Shown here piece after piece: positions 1-5,149 of a stretch of DNA of 5,744 nucleotides. The position numbers and the translations under genes were made by a program. Origin of the DNA: Phycisphaerales bacterium (GTDB lineage: Bacteria > Planctomycetota > Phycisphaerae > Sedimentisphaerales > Anaerohalosphaeraceae); assembly GCA_011055475.1 (NCBI GenBank), contig DSDH01000120.1, positions 1 through 5,744 of the forward strand, given 5' to 3'. The notes beneath the pieces were generated by a model. That model searched no databases. It was not told where the DNA came from and saw nothing but the letters and a program-made list of their open reading frames with translations. Within the stretch, counting starts at the first letter, position 1, and each line of letters opens with the position of its first letter.

Positions 1-156
1 GGCGAAAACGGCTTCGGGTACGATCCGGTCTTTTACGTACCCGACTTGGGCAGGACCGTCGCGGAATTGTCCCGCGAGCAGAAGAACGCCATCAGCCATC
101 GCGCCCGGGCCGTCGCCACGATGCGTCCGCATCTGGTGCGGCTTCTGAGCGGGTGA
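1..156 (+). CDS. rdgB: RdgB/HAM1-family XTP/dITP diphosphatase, C-terminal fragment
   Basis: This is the last 51 codons of a gene that begins left of the window; the frame is open from base 1 and ends at TGA 154-156. The product family hydrolyses non-canonical purine nucleoside triphosphates (XTP, dITP, ITP) to the monophosphate plus pyrophosphate in the cytoplasm, keeping deaminated purines out of DNA and RNA. Visible hallmarks are the GENGFGYDPVFYVP block at residues 1-14 of the fragment, which carries the FGYDP nucleobase pocket, and NAISHRARA at about 29-37, where Ser-His-Arg is the conserved purine-contacting triplet. Family members are about 200 residues long, so roughly a quarter is present. 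The 3' end overlaps the convergent lipoprotein gene by 65 bp. The identification is firm; only the missing N-terminal part is unknown. Confidence 0.95.
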   Translation, partial: GENGFGYDPVFYVPDLGRTVAELSREQKNAISHRARAVATMRPHLVRLLSG

Positions 157-1735
157 TCTCGACCGTCTCGCCCGCGGGGTCCGAGGCGACGCCGATGATT
201 TCAAACGTGGCCAGGCTGCTGGCGATGTTGGCCAGGTCGGCCCGCTCGCCGTTGCTGATGTGCGTGGCGATATACCCGACCGTGCAGGTATGGGGCCCGC
301 TGAACCACCCGGCCCGGGTCGCGTCCAGCGGGACCCATTGCGAGCCGATGTAAGCCTGCGTCCAGGCATGGGCGATGAACACGTCCTGCATCGATCCGTG
401 GAACGGCGTGTAGGCATAGCCGATCACGACTTGGGCCGGGATGCCCACGGCCCGGCACAGCGCGGCGGTCAACACGGCGTAGTGACGGCAGACCCCCTTT
501 CGCTTCTCGGCCACCTCCAATGCCGAGGGGAAGAGCGTACTGTCGACCACGTGGGCGTCGCCCCGCACGTAGCCGTTGACGAACGACTCGATTTTGCGGG
601 CGGCCTGGCCGGCGTCCGTCGTCGAACCGACGGCCCGACGGGCCAGGTCCCCAATCAGCTCGGCATCGCTCTGAATCAGCTCGGTCGGCTCCAGGGCCGC
701 ACGAATCGCCGGGTCGTCACCGCGGTAAGGCAGCGTTGCGCCGCTGGGCTTGTCGTGCCTGTACACCCACAAGAGAACCGTCCCATCGGGTTGCGATACG
801 ACCCGCTGATAGTCGGTCTCGGGCAACGTCAATCCCCCCTCCTGCCGGGCTCGCAGGTGGTAGATCAGGCTCGTGGCCTCCTCATAGGGTATGGACTGCG
901 GGCTCTGCACCGCCACGAGGGATTCGAGCGACACTTCGGGCCGGGCCTGCAGGGCGAACGACTGGTCGCAGGCGACCTGCACGACCTCGATCCCGCCGGC
1001 CCGCGTGACCTGTTTGAGCGTGCGGAAGTCCTCATCGACGTATTCAGTATAGGTGAACGTGCCCTCGCCGGCCTCGACCGTGCCCGTCAACGGGATCGCC
1101 GTCGTCGGCCCGCCCGGCAGGTCGATACGGATCGGTTCACCCACCTCCGTGCGGAGGAGGTCGACGCCGAACCGCTCGATGCTGTACACCGCGGCCGAGC
1201 AGGTGGTGCCCGGCTCCAGTCCGGCGCGCCGCTGCAATCGGCGAAACCCCGGTGAAGTCAGCGCGCCCGCGGGCCAATCGAACGTCTCCTCGTAGAACCT
1301 GCCGTTGACGACGGCGGTGAAGGTATATGTCCCATCCGGATTGCGGACCGCCTGTTTGCGTTCACGGTGTCGGATGGGGAAGACCCACAGGGCCGTCCCA
1401 TCGCGGGTCATCACGCTGTCGTACCACAGCAGCGTGCCATCCCGGTCCTCCACGGTCATCTCGCCGGTCTGCCACGCCATCGGATGGCCCAGCAGCGAGA
1501 AGGCATCGTGAAACGTCTCCACCGTGCAGATCGTGTTGGCGTCCGCGACCTCGGCGAACGTGGCATAGCCCAGGCAGGAGCCGTTGAGTGTCTTGGCGAA
1601 GTACCGTTGCGGCGGGACCTGCTCGAACATGGCCATGTCGTACAGGCCCGGCCCGCCTCCGCAGCCGACCACCCCGCACACGGCCAGCAAGGCCATCAGC
1701 CCCACGGCAGTCCTGACCCGGTTACATATCGTCAT
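92..1735 (-). CDS. Predicted lipoprotein with a transglutaminase-like (papain-fold) domain
   Basis: A 547-residue protein beginning at ATG 1735-1733, with a GAGG ribosome binding site (plus-strand CCTC 1743-1746) 7 nt upstream. Residues 1-25 form a lipoprotein signal: basic start, hydrophobic core, and lipobox V22-V-G-C25, so the mature protein should be lipid-anchored at Cys25. Residues about 31-380 are not recognised as a named domain; they look like the beta-rich exported region (GY at 56-57, repeated DG turns) found before transglutaminase cores in planctomycete proteins. Residues about 370-475 are the transglutaminase-like core: GVCRHYA with Cys416, AHAW with His456 and PLDAT with Asp471, a complete Cys-His-Asp triad. 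Such domains act as peptidases, amidases or cross-linking enzymes; the substrate cannot be told from sequence. The last 21 or so codons lie antisense to rdgB and look like a poorly ordered tail (PDADASWRRPGRDG). The gene faces away from the fumarase gene. Confidence 0.9.
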   Translation of the reverse strand: MTICNRVRTAVGLMALLAVCGVVGCGGGPGLYDMAMFEQVPPQRYFAKTLNGSCLGYATFAEVADANTICTVETFHDAFSLLGHPMAWQTGEMTVEDRDGTLLWYDSVMTRDGTALWVFPIRHRERKQAVRNPDGTYTFTAVVNGRFYEETFDWPAGALTSPGFRRLQRRAGLEPGTTCSAAVYSIERFGVDLLRTEVGEPIRIDLPGGPTTAIPLTGTVEAGEGTFTYTEYVDEDFRTLKQVTRAGGIEVVQVACDQSFALQARPEVSLESLVAVQSPQSIPYEEATSLIYHLRARQEGGLTLPETDYQRVVSQPDGTVLLWVYRHDKPSGATLPYRGDDPAIRAALEPTELIQSDAELIGDLARRAVGSTTDAGQAARKIESFVNGYVRGDAHVVDSTLFPSALEVAEKRKGVCRHYAVLTAALCRAVGIPAQVVIGYAYTPFHGSMQDVFIAHAWTQAYIGSQWVPLDATRAGWFSGPHTCTVGYIATHISNGERADLANIASSLATFEIIGVASDPAGETVEITRSEAAPDADASWRRPGRDG

Positions 1736-1852
1736 GCCGTCGCCTCAAGCTTGTTTTCGGACGATCCTGCGAACCCTCACAACCTCTCGTTCATCGGCGT
1801 TTTCCGCGGGCCGCATAACCACCGACGGCCGCCCCCTCGGGCCAGATAGACT

Positions 1853-1881
1853 TTGACAGGTCCCACCCCCTGCCCTATCAT
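1853..1881 (+). promoter_or_regulatory. Sigma70-type promoter for the fumarase beta gene
   Basis: A perfect -35 hexamer TTGACA (1853-1858) is followed after exactly 17 bp by TATCAT (1876-1881), a five-of-six match to the -10 consensus. Transcription would start near 1888. This places the candidate start codons TTG 1853 and ATG 1880 inside the promoter itself, and leaves ATG 1904 as the first usable start, giving a leader of about 16 nt. The promoter lies in the 117-bp divergent gap and would drive fumarase beta and probably the downstream YchF-like gene. Confidence 0.72.
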
Positions 1882-1903
1882 GCCGCGACAAGTGGACGAG
1901 CGT

Positions 1904-2437
1904 ATGGAGCACGGATTGGACATTCAGACGCCCCTGTCGGATGAGCAGATCGCCCAATGCCGGGCCGGGCGGGAGGTGCGGATCAGCGGTGTGGTCTATG
2001 CCGCCCGCGATCAGGCCCACAAACGGCTTTGCCGGGCCCTTGAGGCAGGCGACCCCCTGCCAATTGACCTAACCGGGCAGATCGTCTATTTCGTCGGCCC
2101 CACGCCTGCGGCGCCCGGGCGGGTGATCGGCGCCGCCGGGCCGACGACGGCCGCGCGGATGGACGCCTTCAGCCCGCGCCTCGTGCAGGCCGGGCTCAAG
2201 GGGATGATCGGCAAGGGCTGCCGCGGCCCCGCGGTGCGGCAGGCGCTGCGGGACTATCGGGCCGTGCATTTCGCGGCGATCGGCGGCGCCGGGGCCCTGC
2301 TCAGCCGGCATATCACGGCCGCCGAGGTCGTGGCCTACGATGATCTGGGGACCGAGGCGATCCGTCGGCTGGTGTTTGAGGGCTTCCCCGCGATCGTGGC
2401 GTACGACATGTATGGCGGGTCGGTGTACGACGGCTAG
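1904..2437 (+). CDS. Class I fumarate hydratase (or tartrate dehydratase-type) beta subunit
   Basis: A 177-residue protein matching the C-terminal/beta half of class I iron-sulfur hydro-lyases, which interconvert fumarate and L-malate (or act on tartrate or similar acids). Motifs in order: ARDQAHKR at 34-41, LTGQIVYFVGPTPA at 56-69, GPTTAARMD at 79-87, MIGKG at 101-105, and the C-terminal AYDMYGGSVYDG. In crystallised class I fumarases the Arg, Thr and Lys of these motifs bind the dicarboxylate. The [4Fe-4S] cluster sits in the alpha half, which is not encoded next to this gene; the upstream neighbour is the unrelated lipoprotein on the other strand. The protein should therefore need an alpha partner encoded elsewhere. 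ATG 1904 is preferred over TTG 1853 and ATG 1880 because those fall in the promoter; GGACGAG just upstream (1893-1899) is a modest ribosome binding site. The length is normal for a stand-alone beta subunit. Fumarase versus tartrate dehydratase cannot be settled here. Confidence 0.9.
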   Translation: MEHGLDIQTPLSDEQIAQCRAGREVRISGVVYAARDQAHKRLCRALEAGDPLPIDLTGQIVYFVGPTPAAPGRVIGAAGPTTAARMDAFSPRLVQAGLKGMIGKGCRGPAVRQALRDYRAVHFAAIGGAGALLSRHITAAEVVAYDDLGTEAIRRLVFEGFPAIVAYDMYGGSVYDG

Positions 2438-2461
2438 CGGGGGCACAGGGTCACGCAGAGA

Positions 2462-2466
2462 AGGAG
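2462..2466 (+). promoter_or_regulatory. Ribosome binding site supporting the GTG start at 2476
   Basis: AGGAG lies 9 nt before GTG 2476-2478. It fixes a non-ATG start whose product begins MKVAFLGL, with the P-loop at residue 7 as expected for this family. It sits in the 38-nt gap after the fumarase stop codon, which has no obvious terminator, consistent with co-transcription. Confidence 0.75.
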
Positions 2467-2475
2467 AACCAGACG

Positions 2476-3522
2476 GTGAAGGTGGCGTTTCTGGGCCTGA
2501 TGCAGTCGGGCAAGAGCACGCTGGTCAGCGCGATCAGCGGTCGGGACGTGGGCGGGCCCGGATCGGTGGCCATCGAGGAGGTCGTCGTGCCCGTGCCCGA
2601 TGAGCGGCTGGACTGGCTGACCACCCTGTGCAAGCCCCAGAAGACGGTCCACGCGACGATTGACTGTCTGGATGTGCCGGGTTTTTCATTTCGCGATGAG
2701 CATGGCCGGGCCGCCGCGCGGCGGCTTTTTGGCCAGGTGCGGACGGCTGAGATGTTCGTCCTGGTGCTCCGGGGTTTCGGGGAGGATGCCGACCCGGCGG
2801 CGGAGCTCAGGGAGCTCAAGACCGAGATGCTGCTGGCCGACCTGGAATTGGTGGCTACCCGCGTCGAGCGGCTGGAGAAGCAGCTCCACAAGCCCGGCCA
2901 GACGCACGCCCAGGACAAAGCCGAGCTGGCAATCCAACAGCGTTTGCAGGAGGCCCTCGAGGCCGAGACCCCCTTGCGGACGGTGATCCAGAGCGAGGAG
3001 GAACTGGCGATGGTCAAGTCGCTGGGCTTCCTGACGCTGCGTCCGACGATGGTCGTGGTGAACATCGCCGAGGACGCGATCGGCACGATTGTGGACTTGG
3101 GCCCCGCGCTGGATGAGGGGACCGAGGTGGTGCACCTTTGCGCGGAGCTCGAACAAGAGCTTTCGCGGCTGGATGAGGCCAGCCGGGCGGCGTTCATGGC
3201 CGATTACGGGCTGAGCGAGCCGGCCATCAAAAGACTGGTCCAAGGCTGCTATCGAACGCTGGGGCTGATCAGTTTCCTGACCATCGGCAAGGACGAGGTG
3301 CGGGCCTGGCCCATCCGCCGGGGCACGACCGCCCACGACGCCGCCGGCAAGGTCCACAGCGATATCAAGCGGGGCTTCATCCGTGCGGAAACCGTCTCTT
3401 ATGAGGACCTGCGGGCCCTGGGTGGCGAAAAGGAGTGCAAGGCCGCCGGCAAGTATCGCCTGGAGGGCAAGAGCTACCTCGTGCAGGATGGAGACATCAT
3501 CAATTTTCGCTTCAATGTGTGA
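2476..3522 (+). CDS. Divergent YchF/OLA1-like P-loop GTPase/ATPase with C-terminal TGS-like domain
   Basis: A 348-residue cytoplasmic protein of the Obg/YchF family. The P-loop is G7-LMQS-GKST15, whereas classical YchF has a GLPNVGKST-type loop. Switch II is D66-VPG-F70, with a hydrophobic residue after the Gly, as in the HAS-GTPases that lack the catalytic Gln. The base-recognition motif is NIAED at 196-200, fitting YchF-type N-x-x-E rather than NKxD; this change is linked to ATP use in YchF/OLA1. Residues about 105-170 are Glu/Leu-rich and probably form the helical coiled-coil insertion. Residues about 265-348 are the strongly conserved YchF C-terminal domain, with AWPIRRGTTAHDAAG, GFIRAETVSYEDL, AGKYRLEGKSYLVQDGD and terminal FRFNV. 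Classical YchF is about 363 residues. The family binds ribosomes and modulates translation and stress responses. The altered P-loop and the loss of the usual sequence after switch II suggest a paralogue beside a normal YchF. It is probably co-transcribed with the fumarase gene. Confidence 0.88.
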   Translation: MKVAFLGLMQSGKSTLVSAISGRDVGGPGSVAIEEVVVPVPDERLDWLTTLCKPQKTVHATIDCLDVPGFSFRDEHGRAAARRLFGQVRTAEMFVLVLRGFGEDADPAAELRELKTEMLLADLELVATRVERLEKQLHKPGQTHAQDKAELAIQQRLQEALEAETPLRTVIQSEEELAMVKSLGFLTLRPTMVVVNIAEDAIGTIVDLGPALDEGTEVVHLCAELEQELSRLDEASRAAFMADYGLSEPAIKRLVQGCYRTLGLISFLTIGKDEVRAWPIRRGTTAHDAAGKVHSDIKRGFIRAETVSYEDLRALGGEKECKAAGKYRLEGKSYLVQDGDIINFRFNV

Positions 3523-3622
3523 CCCTTGGAGCCGCCAGGCAGGTTTCAGGATCGCATTTTTTTCATCTTCTGCCCGCCGCATTGGGTCCGCAGGCGAGTG
3601 ATAATTCTTTTTGCACAAAGAG

Positions 3623-3668
3623 TTTGCGACTGATCGCCACGTGAGCCGCCGCTTAGGCGTGTCGCAAA
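3623..3668 (+). repeat. Inverted repeat TTTGCGAC / GTCGCAAA upstream of the pseudopilin
   Basis: TTTGCGAC at 3623-3630 and its exact reverse complement GTCGCAAA at 3661-3668 enclose 30 bp. Inside is a small CGCC/GGCG stem (3647-3659). The right arm can alternatively pair downstream: CAAAGC at 3666-3671 with GCTTTG near 3690-3695, so two exclusive hairpins are possible if transcribed. No T-run follows, so it is not an ordinary terminator. The role is unknown; it lies in the regulatory region before the pseudopilin gene. Confidence 0.45.
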
Positions 3669-3744
3669 GCCATGAACGCACTTCGCAATGCTTTGAAAAT
3701 TTCCGTGGTGAACCGTTTTCCGCTTCGCGGAGAACCGCAAAGCC
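3663..3744 (+). repeat. Direct repeat CGCAAAGCC (two copies)
   Basis: CGCAAAGCC occurs at 3663-3671 and again at 3736-3744, 73 bp apart (seven helical turns within rounding). The second copy ends two bases before the putative -10 box. The first copy overlaps the right arm of the TTTGCGAC inverted repeat. These could be paired protein-binding sites, but nine-base repeats can also occur by chance. Confidence 0.35.
3715..3735 (+). other. Stem-loop upstream of the pseudopilin promoter
   Basis: GTTTTCCGC (3715-3723) pairs with GCGGAGAAC (3727-3735) around a TTC loop, giving nine base pairs with one G-T wobble. There is no T-tract on either strand after it, so a terminator role is unlikely. It occupies the place where a -35 element would be expected for the -10 box at 3747-3752. 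Confidence 0.4.
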
Positions 3745-3746
3745 GA

Positions 3747-3752
3747 TATACT
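3747..3752 (+). promoter_or_regulatory. Possible -10 box of the pseudopilin promoter
   Basis: TATACT matches five of six bases of the -10 consensus and lies in A+T-richer sequence 41 bp before the pseudopilin start codon. At 17-bp spacing the upstream hexamer is TTCGCG (3724-3729), a poor -35 match, so the promoter may need an activator or another sigma factor. Confidence 0.35.
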
Positions 3753-3781
3753 AATCACGTGAGATTGTGCGTTCTGATTGC

Positions 3782-3788
3782 AGGAGGT
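3782..3788 (+). promoter_or_regulatory. Strong ribosome binding site that fixes the pseudopilin start
   Basis: AGGAGGT is a near-perfect Shine-Dalgarno sequence with AGGAGG ending 6 nt before ATG 3794-3796. It excludes the in-frame GTG at 3767, which lies upstream of it and would put the Shine-Dalgarno inside the coding region. Confidence 0.85.
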
Positions 3789-3793
3789 GCGCT

Positions 3794-4672
3794 ATGCGGA
3801 ATCATCGAACGCCAGAGGCCTTCACCCTGATTGAGCTGCTCGTCGTCATCGCCATCATCGGCATGCTATTGGCAATTCTCATCCCGTCATTGAAAGCAGC
3901 CAAGGAAATCGCATCTGTCGCCAATTGCCTCTCGAATGAGAAGGGCTTGGCTCAAGGCTACATCCTCTATGCCGAACAGAATGACGACAACTTCTGCAGT
4001 GGCTATGTCTTTCCGGATGTGACGGACCGCGATCCACCCTCCTGGGTAAAGCCACCGCTGGTCTATAACGCGGACGGAAGTCAAGTCTATGTGGGCACGG
4101 ATCCTGTTCGATTGACCCAAGAAGCGCGCAAGAACGGCATCCGGGAGGGGGCGATCTACCCTTATGTCGAATCGGTGGACCTGTACCACTGTCCCGGGGA
4201 CCGACGGATTATCAAGGGGACCAGTCGCAGGACTGGGTCGGAGCCCTTGAGCATGTACCAATGTTTCCGCAGCTACGGAATGCCGGATTTCTATAGCATC
4301 CATGTGGATCGGCCCTACGATAACGAGAGAAAACTGTCGAACATACGCGTCCCCAGCCAGAAGATTCTGTTTGTCGAAGACCAATATGATTTATATTACA
4401 ACATCGACGGCTGGTCGTATTATCCCTACCGTCAGATGCTCTGGGACCCATTAGGGAACTACCACAACAAGAGTTGTACCTTCGCCTTTGTGGACGGCCA
4501 TGCCGAACACCACAAGTGGAGAGACAACCGAACCATGATCTTCATGAGCGACCGCCAGATGGCGGCTGACATGGGCTTCGGCAAAAACGTGAAGTTTGAT
4601 CCCCACAATGTAGACCTGGACTGGCTAGACGCACATTATCCTGCAAAGACACGATTGAAGGGTGGCGATTAA
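3794..4672 (+). CDS. Type II secretion-like pseudopilin with H-X9-DG motif
   Basis: A 292-residue protein starting at ATG 3794. Residues 1-9 are a short basic leader ending PEA, then F10-TLIELLVVIAII begins the mature N-terminus, with the invariant Glu at mature position 5 (Glu14) and a hydrophobic helix to about residue 32. This is the class III (prepilin peptidase, PilD/GspO-type) signal; the residue before the cut is Ala rather than the usual Gly. The long soluble domain has the HCPGD motif (about 132-136) and ends with His224, nine residues, Asp234-Gly235, the H-X9-DG signature of pseudopilin-like proteins abundant in Planctomycetota and Verrucomicrobiota. These proteins are inner-membrane-anchored after processing and are thought to join type II secretion or pilus-like assemblies. 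The gene stands alone, with its own candidate promoter. Its G+C is visibly lower (about half) than that of the genes to its left, so recent acquisition or different selection is possible. Confidence 0.92.
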   Translation: MRNHRTPEAFTLIELLVVIAIIGMLLAILIPSLKAAKEIASVANCLSNEKGLAQGYILYAEQNDDNFCSGYVFPDVTDRDPPSWVKPPLVYNADGSQVYVGTDPVRLTQEARKNGIREGAIYPYVESVDLYHCPGDRRIIKGTSRRTGSEPLSMYQCFRSYGMPDFYSIHVDRPYDNERKLSNIRVPSQKILFVEDQYDLYYNIDGWSYYPYRQMLWDPLGNYHNKSCTFAFVDGHAEHHKWRDNRTMIFMSDRQMAADMGFGKNVKFDPHNVDLDWLDAHYPAKTRLKGGD

Positions 4673-4695
4673 CGCTTGTGAGCTTCTTGTGTGGG

Positions 4696-4720
4696 ATAGT
4701 TGCGGCCACGACGCGACTAT
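4696..4720 (+). other. Nine-pair hairpin just after the pseudopilin stop codon
   Basis: ATAGTTGCG (4696-4704) pairs with CGCGACTAT (4712-4720), one T-G wobble, around a 7-nt loop, 23 nt after the stop codon. No T-tract follows, so it does not look like a standard intrinsic terminator. It could protect the 3' end of the mRNA or assist factor-dependent termination. Confidence 0.45.
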
Positions 4721-5071
4721 GCCGCTCCTTCGATGGTGTCATGACCAGGGCCGACCGAACCCTTTGCCTTGAACCCCGTAAGCTCTTGCCTCCGTACCCG
4801 GACGGCAGGTGTCGTTTTGCCGTTATACCAGTCAGCATTCCATGTTCTGGAGAGGTGCAATGCGGCACGATTCGCGAGGACGGCACCCCCCTGTTGATTC
4901 GATTGCTGGACCCTCATTTAAGCAGCTCGGGGCGCTTGGTCTGGTACGGTTTGGCTGGAGGCCCGACACTGTCTTGCCGGTGATGTGACGACCGAAGCCG
5001 CTCGGCTGAATGATGCCGGAGCATGACGCGGCTGCGCAAGGTAGCTTACCGGCGAATTCCCGACAAGGGTG

Positions 5072-5099
5072 TGGAAATCCGCTTTGGCGGTTCTATCAT
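5072..5099 (+). promoter_or_regulatory. Weak candidate promoter before the dehydrogenase
   Basis: TGGAAA (5072-5077, four of six) and TATCAT (5094-5099, five of six; same -10 as the fumarase promoter) are spaced by 16 bp. Transcription would start near 5106, so the terminator hairpin would sit at the extreme 5' end of the message. This would reconcile the terminator with expression of the gene, but the match is modest. Confidence 0.3.
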
Positions 5100-5110
5100 G
5101 GACGGGCAGG

Positions 5111-5137
5111 CCCCGCGCGCCGCGGGGTTCGTTTTTT
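5111..5137 (+). terminator. Intrinsic terminator directly before the dehydrogenase gene
   Basis: CCCCGCG (5111-5117), loop CGC, CGCGGGG (5121-5127) form a seven-pair all-G/C stem followed by TTCGTTTTTT (5128-5137). This is a textbook rho-independent terminator for plus-strand transcripts; on the minus strand no T-tract follows. Only 12 nt separate its end from the dehydrogenase start codon, and the ribosome binding site begins at the next base. It either ends transcripts from the pseudopilin side or acts as an attenuator in the dehydrogenase leader. Confidence 0.85.
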
Positions 5138-5141
5138 GGAG
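5138..5141 (+). promoter_or_regulatory. Ribosome binding site supporting GTG 5150
   Basis: GGAG lies 8 nt before GTG 5150-5152 and immediately after the last T of the terminator. The resulting product starts MKAQVLTGIRRMEL, as expected for the beginning of a medium-chain dehydrogenase. Confidence 0.7.
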
Positions 5142-5149
5142 CGTCATCA

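Larger units (their letters stand above)
3638..3763 (+). repeat. Direct repeat CACGTGAG containing the CACGTG palindrome
   Basis: CACGTGAG is found at 3638-3645 and 3756-3763. Each contains the CACGTG palindrome, and the second extends to the perfect eight-base palindrome TCACGTGA (3755-3762). This second copy lies immediately after the putative -10 box and over the expected transcription start, a typical repressor-operator position. No specific regulator can be named from sequence. Confidence 0.35.
4673..5149. other. Long intergenic stretch without a supported gene
   Basis: These 477 bp lie between the pseudopilin and the dehydrogenase. Open frames exist on both strands (plus 4678-4983, minus 4542-4886 and 4717-4917), but none has a convincing ribosome binding site, recognisable motif or coding-like codon bias. 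Contents that can be supported are the hairpin at 4696-4720, a weaker pairing GACGGCA (4801-4807) with TGCCGTT (4818-4824), a small CCGC/GCGG hairpin at 5079-5090 and the terminator at 5111-5137. It may be a long 3' untranslated region, a regulatory leader for the dehydrogenase, a small RNA or gene decay. I recognise no known riboswitch or RNA family. Confidence 0.5.

Noticed and set aside
260..1255. A 331-codon open frame on the plus strand inside the lipoprotein gene
   Set aside because: It is antisense to a gene with a complete signal peptide, lipobox and catalytic triad. Its translation is Arg/Gly/Pro-rich without motifs, as expected for a reverse-strand frame in G+C-rich DNA.
3527..3563. 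Possible terminator after the GTPase gene (T7 run at 3557-3563)
   Set aside because: The only stem nearby is a five-pair CTTGG/CCAGG hairpin about 15 nt before the T-run; spacing and stability do not fit an intrinsic terminator.
2686..3681. A 331-codon minus-strand frame over the GTPase gene, and another at 2451-3197
   Set aside because: Both are antisense to the well-supported YchF-like gene; one is low-complexity Ser/Arg-rich and neither shows a domain or ribosome binding site.
4542..4886. 114-residue minus-strand frame across the pseudopilin end and intergenic region
   Set aside because: It overlaps the coding end of the pseudopilin and shows no known family features.
4678..4983. 101-residue plus-strand frame starting with GTG just after the pseudopilin
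   Set aside because: No good ribosome binding site at usual spacing, no recognisable motif, unconvincing codon bias, and overlapping open frames on the other strand. Kept as an open question in the findings and not annotated as a gene.
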